The notes below the pieces were generated by a model. It was not told the DNA's origin, did not search any database, and was given only the letters and a program-made list of their open reading frames with translations. Shown piece by piece: positions 35,626-46,455 of a stretch of DNA of 64,000 nt (position 1 is the first letter of the stretch; each line of letters starts with the position of its first letter). A program made the position numbers and the translations under genes. This stretch comes from Peromyscus leucopus (taxonomy: Eukaryota > Chordata > Mammalia > Rodentia > Cricetidae): assembly GCF_004664715.2 (NCBI RefSeq), contig NC_051063.1, positions 112,578,829-112,642,828 of the forward strand, given 5' to 3'.

Positions 35626-37443
35626 TCAATGTTTTGACATTTACTTAGGATACTTTGTCTACTAGTTTACATAAATAGTTCCCCATCTCTGCGAACTTGT
35701 CCTCAAAAGCCCTTCCTCAGATACTTCATCAAGGTATGGTGATCTCTCCTTCCAACACAATGGATGCTTTTCCTTCACAGTGCTCAGCAAATGTACATCA
35801 ACTATCAATAAGGACTCACTTAATATCTGCAAGGTGCATGCTCAGTGGTTGCAGCATCTGGTTGCAGCAGGAACTGATGATGTGAGGCTGCTGCTATTGC
35901 TACCCCACTCTTGTCCCAATAAAGAAGTGACTTAGTATTCTCAAAAAGAATGGAATAAATGTGTCCAGTTCCTGCATAGCTCTTACATTAAAAATATTTT
36001 TAAGTTTTCAACTGATAAAGGAAAGTATTGCCAGCAGTAAATATTGAGATAATTTACCTTTAGTGTCCTTTATGACATAATGATTTCTGAATCTTATAAT
36101 CCTCTAGCCAGACACTTTCTCAGCTCCTAAGGTTACCTTTTTGTCTTTGAGATGCTATTTATCTCCTGATTTATTATCTTAATATTTCAAGTATTTTATA
36201 GTGTATAACCAGAAAAATCTCATAATGGAAATTCACCCATAACCTCTAGACACACAAACAACTGAATCACACTTCTACAGAACAATTGACAGTAAGAATG
36301 CCCCACTTGGTTTAGTTATTTCCACAGCTCAGAAAAACAGTTTTGGTTATTTCAGCAAACTATTTCCTATGAAATGGTTAGCCTTATTTTTGACAAGCGA
36401 TCTTCAATAAAGTCAAGATTTTTCTAAGTGCACGTGAACATGAAATTGCCATTCAAGAAAAGACCAAAATGAAATGATGCAACACTCAACTGCTCTCTTT
36501 ACAGTAGGGCTTACTAAAAAAATTGAGTTCTGAAACAAAGATATTACATAATCGCCAAGTGTCTTTCAAAAGACTATGACATTTGTCCTTGAGCTCTCAG
36601 GGTTGTGACAGGAAGACTGGGCAGTGGCTAGACACATGGAGGCAATGTAGATGTGTCTTCTGAAGGTCCAGGTTAAAAACAACAGTGAGTCTGGTGGCAA
36701 TGAAGAAGAGTGGACAGAGTTTGGAGTTACAAATAGGGGACCTTGCTGATTAAATCTGTGACATATGAAGGACAGTAGATGGACCCTGTGTTCACTTAGG
36801 TTTGGAGTCTGGCTAAATGACTAAGAATGGAAAGGAGATGCCATTTGAAGGGAGCAAAGAAAATGACCTAGAACAAATAAAACAACACATTAAGACACAT
36901 TGATTTAAGGAGACATCATTATGAGCCTGGGATCTGTGTCAAGCTTGAATAATTCCAGTGACAGGAAGTATATAAGATGCAGTCTTAGCAACTGAAGAAA
37001 TTAGGGAACTAGAGATTTCTCTGGGCTTAAGGACAAGTTGTTTCACAGTGATAGTTAGGAATGAATAAAACACATAGGAATTGATTATTCTATCCTCTAG
37101 ATCCATGGGAGAAAATGAGGCAATAATAAAGGTAAGTAGGCATTAAAGTTTACTTTAATTTACAAGCAAACAGAAATTCTAGGGGATACTGAATCAGGTA
37201 AATGTATCTTTGCTCTTAATTAATAATTTAAAAAGGAATCCCCAGCATGCTGCCTCTGCAGGTGTAGGAGTAGCTCCTATAATTGGATCCAATCTGAACC
37301 ATGAGGGTAAGGATCAGAGAGCTGAGTCAGAGCCTGGTGTCAATTATTTGCAATGTGTACAATGAAAAGCTAAAAATTCAGAAGACACGGATGACTGAAG
37401 CTCAACTCTGGAGGCCATCTTAGCCCAGTCATGGATCAAGTTT
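35626..37443. other. Repeat-poor intronic stretch (1.8 kb)
   Basis: No SINE body and no coding signature seen. A/T-rich. Confidence 0.5.
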
Positions 37444-37603
37444 GTTCTTCAGTTGTTTTCTTTTTTCTTTCTTTCTTTTTTGTTGTTGGTTTCCAGACAG
37501 AGTTTCTCTGTAGGTAGCCCTGGCCAGTCTGAAACTCTCTCTGTAGACCAGGCTGGCCTCTAACTGACAGAGATCCACCTGCCTCTGCCTCCCATGCTGG
37601 CAA
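37444..37603 (-). repeat. B1 SINE
   Basis: TTTCCAGACAGAGTTTCTCT, GTAGACCAGGCTGGCCTCTA, ACAGAGATCCACCTGCCTCT and GCCTCCCATGCTGG: reverse B1, truncated at its 5' end, with a T/C-rich (reversed A-tail) left edge. Confidence 0.9.
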
Positions 37604-40600
37604 TTTAATTTGTTTCCTTCAGTCTGGGATGGGAAAGTAGGACTTCTTTGTGAATTGTTATGTGTTTCCAATCCTGGAAGCACAGATCACGACACTCTAC
37701 AATTCCTTATTAGAGCCACCAGTGAGTTGGTTTCTACAGATCGATACACAAAACTATCTTTTTAATACAGTCTGGCAATGATTGCCCTGATTTACACTAT
37801 ATTAATAGAGCCACAAAACAACCATAGAAACAAAAGAAAACAAAGCCCCATCTCACTGCCCTGTTCCACTCAATAGGGAACTGTAGCTAGACATAGATGT
37901 TCTCTATTTAGCTCATTTTTTTTTATTCAACAGTATAAATGATAGTGTAAAAAGTACACTTTCAAATAGAAGTCAGTTTTCAACAAAACCTTGGTATTTA
38001 TCTCCCACTGTTAAGTTCCCCATTTGAGATTTTATCTCAATCCCTTGTCTTATCTCCTATGTAGCATAAGTCATTTCTTCTTATTTAATAGACAGCTTTA
38101 AAAGAACGGAAAACAGAGGAGAGGGAGACGGCTTCCCCTGTTCTTTTTGTCTTCAAGTGAAGCACATCCTCTTCCCTTCTGCCTCCTGCAGCTGTGTCTT
38201 TCAGTTCACCAAGAGTTCTGTTTGTGTTTCCTCTCCTATCACTTATCACTTTTTTTTTCTGACTTTCCATCCTACCCCCGGATGCTGATGGCTCAGCCTG
38301 TTTCACTCATTTCTGGTTCAAAACTCTCCCATTCCCTCCGGGGGATGCCGGGGGATGTCTGTTGTGATCACAGATATGAGCGAGCTGAGTGGCTCCATTT
38401 ATTTCCTATTAAATGTCTGGTTGGTGAGTTATGAAGGAGTGATAAGGATGGAAGAGTGGGTGGGGTTGTGTGATTACAAAACCCACTACATACCTTCCAC
38501 GGTACCCGTGTTCTCCATGCCCTGTTCTAGTCTACGTGTGAGGTCCCATGCGCAGAGACTCCCTTGTTCAGTTTTCCCAAAGAGGAAACATCAGCTTGCT
38601 GGAGGTGGGGATGACTGGCAGGATGAAAAGGGTATGGAGGCTCCAGTTGTTCCTTATAAGGTATCCAACCAATCTTTGTATTTTTAGCCATTACTTACTG
38701 TTTGTCTTCAGACATGTGAGGCCTGCAATACTAGGATTGTGCAGTTATCACAAGCCTACTGGTCCTGGAGGCAGGCGGGTTCCTGACCCCTCAGCACTGC
38801 CGTACTCTCTTCTAATCACCCAAGTGCTGCCTAGCTCCAGGAGCTTTCTCCTATCTTTTGCATGGGCTGTGCCGACCCCACATCTATTTTGAACTCAGAT
38901 TTTTGCCTGTTTAAGTTCTTTACTTGTCAATATGTGTGGAATCTTAGGAGGGAACAGAAGCATAACCAGGGACTATCACATTTAAGAATAAATTCAAACT
39001 TCATGTTCACCTCCTCTTCCTTTGTCCTCTGTCTGTCCTGTCAAGGTCAAATGAACCTCGGTTCTGTCTTCAGTGTGCATTCTGTATCATTGAGCTGGGC
39101 AACAACTGATGAAGGTAAAGGTTCCCTCAAAGGAAGATAAGCTAGGAGTCATTTGTTTTCAAAGACTTCATGTGTTTTCACTAGAGCATTCCTACCTCTA
39201 TAGAGAGCCAACATCACTCCTTAAATCCATCTATTCAGCTACTATATATGTGCTGAAAAGAGAATGAAAAGCTTATACTATTTAATTTCTGACTACAAAG
39301 AACTTACTGTTTGGTTGGGGCCATAGGCCAGAAAAGGCTTGTTCCGATACAAGCAAGGCACCATGTGAGCACAGAGAGTACACGGATGGCAACCATGGGA
39401 ACCTGAGAAGTACAGAGGAGGTGGACCGGGGAGGAGGCGACCTAGACTAATGGGAAGAAATTAGGAAGCAGTGGGCGGGCAAGGGGAGACTAGGCACGGG
39501 GTGACAGAGGCACATCAAAGTCAGAGAACAGCATGCAGGGACAAAGGTTGATGCTCCTTCACTCTCCGAACAGAAGGAATGTATTTCCATCAAGAGGAAG
39601 TGCTGAGCACAGGGGACTGGGTCATCTTTTGACAGTGTAACTCAATGTCAACGTCTGTGAGAAAATGGAAAACAGATTCTTCTAATGAGGCTTTTGGCTT
39701 CTGAATTACCAAATGAAACTGGGGGACTCTAAGCTGCATGAGAGTCTTGCTAATGGAACCCCTGCATTAGTGGGAAGATTTGGGGACACTGGGAAGCAAA
39801 GTTGAAATGTAAGGGGGTATAATGTCTGCTCCCACCTGCCAGCGACCCACCTTTTCCATTGCCAAGGTCTTCTCTTAAGTTTGTGAAATAAAGCTTCCAC
39901 TCAGAGGACTGATGTTGGCCTGTGCTTGAGACTGTACTCTAGTTATAGAATGTCAATGCTGGGGGAGGCAGGACAGACAGACAGAAACAGGACCCTCAAG
40001 CATGAGTCTCTGAAACTTTTTTTTACAGCTTTTAACAGTTGAGTAGAGATTAGTGAGGAGGGAAGGAGGAGGAGAAGAAGAAGGAAGAGGAGCCTGTGAA
40101 AGAAACTTCCTTCTGCATCTCCATTTAGGACCATAATGAATTGAACTCAGTGTGCTCCTGAAGATTATAATGAAATTAAAATCTAATTTGGACGATTCTC
40201 TTGGGCCTGGTAATCGTTTGGATTAGATGCCAGGCGCAAAAATGACTAGATGGAAGTAGAGCTGAGTAGGCTATTTAAAGAACTAGCCTGTACACTCAGG
40301 AAACATGGCGGATTTTAAAAGGCACTCTGGAGAGCTAGCCTTTGATCAAAATCTATCAAGGAGCCAGGGGTTTTTCCACTGGGCGTTTTGTTTTCTAGTT
40401 CTGCTCTCTGATCTAATCACTGGTGAACATAATGTTTCACAACAGCTTCCAGCTTCTCCTAAGTCCTATTTGTTCCTGCTGCTGGAAGGAAAATGCCTAA
40501 GACATTCCAAGGCTCGGGTAGGAGCACAATCTTGAAATTGTGCCAATGGATAGCATCATCATTTATAACTCAGGATGTAGGAATATACAGGTAGAGGAAA

Positions 40601-40790
40601 TAGATATGCTGACAAGGAATAACTATACATCCTAGCAATATTAGAGGGGTGAGATAGGAATAACAAGCACAAATTTACTTGGCAAGAACTTTGGCCCTTG
40701 AGGGATATTTTGGGTTTGGGGTTTTAGATTTAGAGTATGTGTGCTAAATCATTTCACGTTCACTTCTTACAATTTTCTTGCTCTAGTATT

Positions 40791-40792
<2 letters not shown>
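37604..40792. other. Repeat-poor intronic stretch (3.2 kb)
   Basis: Overlapping plus-strand frames of 95, 110, 114 and 92 aa (38147-39140) look eye-catching together. They switch frame repeatedly, match no family I know and lie antisense to Dlg2. Treated as non-coding. Confidence 0.5.

Positions 40793-40840
<48 letters not shown>
40793..40840. repeat. (AC)n microsatellite
   Basis: About 24 AC units. Confidence 0.97.
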
Positions 40841-40841
<1 letters not shown>

Positions 40842-41035
40842 ATATATTCCAAGTTCCTTGGGAAAAGTAGCTTCTACAAAGTCCAGTCAAGGGGGGACAC
40901 TGACAGGACCAGGAAAGGAAGAGGTCGGAACAAGCACTTACCCTCTCTTCTGTCTTAGGTATTATTTCAAGAATACTTTGTTTTCCTTCATAATTTCTAT
41001 GGATTGAACTTCTTTTCTATTTGTTTTATTGCCTA

Positions 41036-41105
41036 TGCTAGGGATGCAAATAAGGGCTTTGTACATGTTACACAACTGCTCCACCAATAAGTCATATCCC
41101 CAGCC
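41036..41105 (-). repeat. ID-like SINE
   Basis: TGCTAGGGATGCAAATAAGG, GCTCCACCAATAAGTCATAT and CCCCAGCCC: degraded reverse ID. Confidence 0.6.
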
Positions 41106-41106
41106 C

Positions 41107-41213
41107 TTGGTTTAATACAGGATCTTTTATCTAGCCCAGGCTAGCCTCAAACTCTTCACCATCTTACCTTAGCTTTTTGAGTGCTAAGATTACAGGCAAG
41201 TGTCAATACACCT
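41107..41213 (-). repeat. Partial old B1-like SINE
   Basis: ATCTAGCCCAGGCTAGCCTC, AAACTCTTCACCATCTTACC and GATTACAGGCAAGTGTCAAT. The order relative to the ID copy is not that of a B4, so two separate insertions are likely. Confidence 0.65.
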
Positions 41214-41429
41214 AGATTTGAAGACTTCTTAATGTGTTCTTGCTCTGGATTGCCTTTTACCAGAACAGAGAGGGTAAGTTTTCTGACTTCAGTGACTGCT
41301 GGGGTATAAATTGATTGCCTTCAGTAATCCTGATGTTGTGAAGAAATGCAGACAAGAGTAGGTTAGTGCTGACATCCTAATGATGACTAAACATGCCCAA
41401 GTGGCAGCATCAGTGTGATAGGGTTTGAT

Positions 41430-41754
41430 TTCAATGCTGTGTATGCTAAATAATTGCCCTCAAGAATATCTGTATCCTAATCCCAGAACCATGGACAGTT
41501 ACTTAATATACGTGAAAGGATTTTGAAGGTAAGATTATGTTAAGAACGTTGAGATGGGGAGACTATGGATCTATAATATAAACTATAACTATAGTTAAAC
41601 AGGTCCATACAGGGAAGTCAAGGATGAAACAAGAGATAAGACAATGGGAGGAAGAGGTTGCAGGGATGTGAAGAAGGGTGTGAGGTCAGAAGCCAAGAAG
41701 TCAGGCAGGCTCCAGAGGTTTGGGGGGAGGGTGGCAGAGAAATGATCTCCCCCT
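41430..41754 (+). repeat. Ancient interspersed repeat, left part
   Basis: CTGTATCCTAATCCCAGAAC, TTACTTAATATACGTGAAAG, GTTGAGATGGGGAGACTATG and GATCTCCCCCT follow an old mammalian LTR/DNA-repeat plan that I know from human DNA (…AATCCCCAGAACC…GAGATGGGGAGATTAT…). Continued at 42250. Confidence 0.6.
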
Positions 41755-42249
41755 TGTTGTAGAATATTATTTTTTTAAATTTTATTTATTTATTATGCAT
41801 ACAGTGTTCTGCCTGCATCCCTGCAGGCTGGAAGAGGGCACCGAATCTCATTACAGATGGTTGTAAACCATCATGTGACTGCTGGGAATTGAACTCAGGA
41901 CCTCTGGAAGAATAGTCAGTGCTCTTAACCTCTAAGCCATCTCTCCAGCCATAGAATATTATTTTAAGATGTGTTACACTTGTTTATGCTGTGGAAAATT
42001 TATTTTAATGATGCACAGCTACACAGTCAGACAAGGAATAGGAAGGAAAGAAAAGATATATAGAAATAGAGAAAGGTAAAAGCCTAGAAGCAAAAGGTAG
42101 ATGGGCTAATTTAAGAAAAGATGGCTAGAAATAAGCTAAGCTAAGGCTGGGCACTTAGAAGTAAGAATTAGCCTCTGTGTATTTATTGGGGAGCTGGGAG
42201 GTGGGTGCCCCAAAGGGTAAAGAGCTAAAACTAAAAACAAACAACAGTA
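41755..42249 (+). mobile_element. Solo LTR, internally deleted, interrupted by a B2
   Basis: Left end TGTTGTAGAATATTATTT, right end AAACAACAGTA. TGTTG and CAACA at the two ends are inverted complements. CCCCT flanks both sides (41750-41754 and 42250-42254), so a 5-bp target-site duplication fits, with GTA left over between CAACA and the right-hand copy. Internal landmarks include TGTGTTACACTTGTTTATGC, CTACACAGTCAGACAAGGAA and GAGCTGGGAGGTGGGTGCCC. Compared with the repeat as I recall it, a middle part is missing. No retroviral coding sequence adjoins. Confidence 0.7.
41774..41951 (-). repeat. B2 SINE inside the LTR, 14-bp target-site duplication
   Basis: Plus-strand view: TTTAAATTTTATTTATTTAT (tail), GAAGAGGGCACCGAATCTCA, TTGTAAACCATCATGTGACT, GGAATTGAACTCAGGACCTC, TAAGCCATCTCTCCAGCC. 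TAGAATATTATTTT occurs at 41760-41773 and again at 41952-41965, bracketing it exactly. Confidence 0.95.
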
Positions 42250-42402
42250 CCCCTAGCTTTCAGGGAATGTAATCTCTTAACTTCAGCCTAGTGAAACTGA
42301 TTTCAAACTTCTGGTCTCTGGGGCAAAAGACAAAACATTTGTATTGCCTTGGGCTATTTGATTTTGCATATTCATTAGAGCAGCAGTGGGGATACTAATA
42401 CA
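42250..42402 (+). repeat. Ancient interspersed repeat, right part
   Basis: CCCCTAGCTTTCAGGGAATG, TTCAGCCTAGTGAAACTGAT, TTCAAACTTCTGGTCTCTGG, AGAGCAGCAGTGGGGATACT and AATAC continue the element cut at 41754. Removing the LTR and one CCCCT rejoins GATCTCCC with CCTAGCTTTC. Confidence 0.6.
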
Positions 42403-43269
42403 ATGCTCTTGTCTCTCTGGCTTTGAAAATTCCAAATCTGGGCTAGGAACAAAATCTATGGCCTGAAATGAAGTCATCTTTTAGAGAAACAGTTTCTTTG
42501 CTTCAGACACATCAGTGCTTCACATCTCCCTTCCAGGCTGAATGAGCTTGGCTTCTCTTGCCTTCAGAGGGCTGCATTGCCCTGGGTCCCTCCTTCCTGT
42601 AGCAGCCTGCAGGTAGTGAGTGACTCTGGGATGCATGTGATGTCTCCACCTCTTCACCCTAAACTCACAGCAACTTTCCTGGTCCTTTCCTTAGAAGTGC
42701 TCCTTGGGATTACATCAACACTCGAACATTTCTTCTGACCAGGGCTACGCCCTTTTGCTGTGCGTTGATTCTGAATCATTCCCTAATAAATTACACATCT
42801 GCCAATCTCTTTCTGAATATGCTTCTCTTAGGAACTCAACTAGTGAAAGTGATTTATCTCTATTTAGGCAAAGACTCTGTTAATAACTTAAGCCACTCTT
42901 CTACAATATATGGAAATGGGAAAAAAACAAACAAACAAAAAAAAAAACAGAGTATGAGGTCCTTTCCTAAAAGAATGTGGTCATATACAGTCTCTCTCTC
43001 TCAGCTGGGATCTTGGGTATAAGATGAAGCAGGAATTGAGGTCGGAAGGAAACATCAAGACAGTGGTGAAGATTAGAAAGTTGAGCAGAAGCCTGTATTC
43101 AAGAGTAGTACAAGTAAGCATCAAGTTCCAGTAGTCACTGGGAACTCGATCCTGTTACTACCCGAAATAGATGGCATTATCCCGTTTTTTACAGCTGAGG
43201 AATACGAAACCAGAAAGGAAAAGCTGAGGCAGCTAGAGAATAAGAGAGACTAAGTCAGTTAGAATAAAG
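42403..43269. other. Intronic sequence, nothing assigned
   Basis: Only an A/C-rich (AAAC)n patch near 42919-42948 stands out. Confidence 0.5.
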
Positions 43270-43452
43270 AGATCGTGTGTTTCAGTTGGTAGAGTGCTTG
43301 CTTAGTATGTGCAGGCCCTGGGATTGATCCCCAGAACCACATAAACTGGGTAATCTCAGTACTTAGGAATCAGAGGCAAGAAGAACATGGCAAATTTGAG
43401 GCCAACCCAGTTGTCATAGCAAGTTATAGGCCAGTTAGTAATGAATCCCACC
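43270..43452 (+). repeat. B4-type SINE
   Basis: TTTCAGTTGGTAGAGTGCTT, GGGATTGATCCCCAGAACCA, GGTAATCTCAGTACTTAGGA, AATTTGAGGCCAACCCAG: ID head followed by a worn B1 body. Confidence 0.7.
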
Positions 43453-43654
43453 CTCCCCCTTTCCCTGAAATGAATACAGAATCCATATGTCTTTCTTCTA
43501 GCTCAGGTTCAGTTAAAATGTGACCACCTCCTTCAAGACTAATTTGATCACCATGGAGAGAAGCCTATCTTTCATGCCTCTAGATATTCCTAGCACTTAG
43601 TATCTTTACCTCTGTAAGAGTTATCAAATCAGACCCAGGAAATAATGAGAACGT

Positions 43655-43740
43655 TGTTTAAGGCCAGCTGGGGCTACATTGCAAGTTCAAAGCCACCTTG
43701 GGCTCCATAGTGAGGTATGACTCAAAACAAAACAAAACAA
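43655..43740 (+). repeat. B1 3' fragment
   Basis: TTAAGGCCAGCTGGGGCTAC, AAGCCACCTTGGGCTCCATA and GACTCAAAACAAAACAAAA: only the 3' half is present. Confidence 0.6.
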
Positions 43741-43841
43741 AAACCAACCAACCAACCAACCAACCAAGCAAACAAACAAATACCAAAATCAACTGACCAT
43801 CCATCCATCCATCCATCCATCCATCCATCCATCCATCCATC
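43741..43841. repeat. (AACC)n and (CCAT)n arrays
   Basis: An AACC run (about 43743-43767) and, 30 bases later, a pure CCAT run of about 11 units (43797-43841). Confidence 0.95.
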
Positions 43842-45417
43842 AATCCAATGTACTCTCAGCACATATAGATAGGCAATATGTAGCACCCACCCTTTATATC
43901 TACCCCCTTTCCTTCATTGAATGATGAGTTCTCTGTCTCCTTTGACAGTAAATTTTTTCCAGTATCTCTCTTAGGTGGATTTAGTCATGCCCTTCTTTAT
44001 CATGCTCTATGCCTCACAGATATTCATAATGACATTTATGACATATTTGGAATGTTCCTTTTATTTATTTCCCCTTCTGGTCTGGAAATACATGGAAGAA
44101 GGCAGTAAATCTTATTCAACAATTGTGTATATTAAGCTTCTAGTACTAGTGCTATCACCCAATGCTAATAAGATATAATTGAATTGAACAAGATTATCAA
44201 ATTTGAGGTCAAAAGAAATCATAGCAGGCACACCAGAGGCACATTGTGTAATGTGAATCAGCAGGGGCAGATTGTTTAGCCTTTCTAAACTGGAAACAAT
44301 GCCAAGCACATTCACAAGATTACTGGGAGAGTAAGTAAAATGACACATGCAAAAATGCTACCCAAAGGCTGGGTCCAAATGAGACCCAGCCTCATTAAAC
44401 TGAAAATAGTTGGATAAATTTCTCATGCCTTTTCAAGTCATCTATGCATTTTGTTTGTTTTATGGAGACATTAGGGAATCAACTCTAGGCCATGCTAGGC
44501 AAATCTCCTACTACAACATGTCCACCCCCTTTTGTTTTTAAGTCAGGGCTGACAGGGCCCTCAAAACTCATTTAGCATAACACAATGCTTGTTATAGCTC
44601 TTTAGAGAGTTGGTTTACTATTGTAGCTGGTGATGTGAACAATGGTAAAGAAGTATAAAAAAGAGTTAAATAAAAGGGAGAGGAAAAGGGAAAAAAATAT
44701 GCCCACTGCATTCACTTTACTCAAATTAAATTACTAATTAAGAAGAGAATGCATCTGGTAGTAAAAAGCATGGTGCTGTTTGGTTTGGAACAAAGGGCAG
44801 CTGAAAGCAAGATGTGTACATCTTCCTTCCAAAAACGTTGAAAGGATTAGATCATTTGAGGGACTTACCCCTATAGGGCTGTACTATCACGACACTGGCT
44901 ACCTATGACCACGCCTTCTGCCTGGTGGGGGCTCTAGGGGGACTATGAAGCCAACATCAAAGCAGAAAGCAAAAACTAAACCACCCGAAGTTAACCCCTC
45001 TTATCAAATTCAACTTGACTGAACCTTGGTCTTGGTCATGATCTGAATCCACTGCAGGAGAGAAATTTCATCCTGATATATAAATGCAGAATCATTACAG
45101 TTTATCCCAAGATGCTAAAAGCTGTTCAGAGATGGTTCTCTAAGATTGGTTTGGAATCTGTATCTTAACTTGGAACCACAAAGCAGGGACTGCAGATGAT
45201 GTAGGAGGGTATGTATCTGGCAACACGCTGCACTTGTTTGTCCCTGTCTATTTTGGGAAAGGAGAGAACTAAGTTCTGGAAGATATTCACTTAGTGACAC
45301 GGTTAAGAGGAACAGCACTTGTGTACAGTTGAACTGTAGCCCCACCCTTTCTGAATGTGCTGTGAGTTTTGTTAGGACATGCTTATTCAGGCGCAATTTC
45401 ATACCACACTGACCACT
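43842..45417. other. Intronic sequence with little assignable content
   Basis: A doubtful reversed ID remnant near 44460-44530 (GGGAATCAACTCTAGGCCAT). The 123-aa minus frame at 45115-45486 runs into a C13 tract and has no motif. Confidence 0.45.
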
Positions 45418-45430
45418 CCCCCCCCCCCCC
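45418..45430. repeat. C13 homopolymer
   Basis: Thirteen C in a row, 29 bases before a B1 insertion. Confidence 0.95.
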
Positions 45431-45469
45431 AACATGCACTTTCGTTCAATCTTCCAAAAGCTCTGTGCA

Positions 45470-45639
45470 ACCAGGTGAGGAGGCACATGCCTTTAATCCC
45501 AGAACCTGGGAGGCAGAGGCAGGTGGATCTCTGTGAATTTGAGGCCAGCCTGGTCTACAGAGTGAGCTCCAGGACATTTTGAGCTACATAGTGAGACCCT
45601 GTCTTGAAAACAAAACAAAACAAAAACAAACAAACAAAC
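45470..45639 (+). repeat. B1 SINE with exact 11-bp target-site duplication
   Basis: CATGCCTTTAATCCCAGAAC, AGGCAGGTGGATCTCTGTGA, TTGAGGCCAGCCTGGTCTAC, AGTGAGACCCTGTCTTG and a long AAAC tail. AGCTCTGTGCA flanks it at 45459-45469 and 45640-45650. Confidence 0.95.
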
Positions 45640-46317
45640 AGCTCTGTGCAGATGACCATACCTATGTGGACACGGAGAAATATGGCCAAAGTCCAAGAAC
45701 TAGAAGTTGATCGTGGCAGAAACAGAAGCTTGATGGAATAGCATTACTCTGGTACACACCCCTTCACTCAAGAGCCTGACCAGGACTTAACACTCACCAT
45801 AGGCTACATCATATGCAAATGTGACATCTAAAAAGTGGAACAAGAGAACAGCAGGTATACAGTAAGATCTTCTTTTCTTGTCATCTCTACAAATACAAGA
45901 CACAGTCACAAATGGACCATCTTGCAAATGCCAGGGACAACACTCGTCCTTGCCTCCCCAAGTCCACACCTAATATCATTAATCAGCATGCATCTCTTTT
46001 TTATGTATTATTCTTGGTCCTAAATTAAATATATCTTGTCTGTAAATTTCAGCAGACTGTACTTTTGGACCCCCGAGCATTGTTGAACGTATGGCTGTTA
46101 TCATTCATGGTATTCCCTCCCATAAAGTCCTGTATGATATACGACACACTTCTCATTTCTATCAGAAGCAGGGTTCCTTTGGGAAGCTGTCTTCAGAAAG
46201 AAACAAATATGCTTTATATGTTGATGAAAGTGGATATGCACATGCAGAAGTAAGGGGATAAATCACACAGAGGTGAAGGTTGAGGTGTTTTCATCTGATG
46301 AATATTAAACTTCAGCG

Positions 46318-46455
46318 TGCACAGGGCACGGCAGCACATGCCTATAATCTTAGCACTTGGCAAGTGGAGGTAGGAGGATCAGGGATTCAAAGTCACCCTC
46401 AGCTACACGGTGAGTTTGTGAGCAGCCTGGGCCATGTAAGACTATCTTTAAAGAA
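46318..46455 (+). repeat. Old B1 SINE
   Basis: GCACATGCCTATAATCTTAG, GCAAGTGGAGGTAGGAGGAT, AAAGTCACCCTCAGCTACAC and GACTATCTTTAAAG: diverged full-length copy. Confidence 0.75.

Noticed and set aside
38147..39140. Cluster of plus-strand frames as a multi-exon antisense gene
   Set aside because: Frames shift without plausible introns and show no family resemblance.
41755..42249. Provirus with retained retroviral genes
   Set aside because: Only LTR sequence is present between the flanking duplications; no gag, pol or env signature was seen there or at the other two LTRs.
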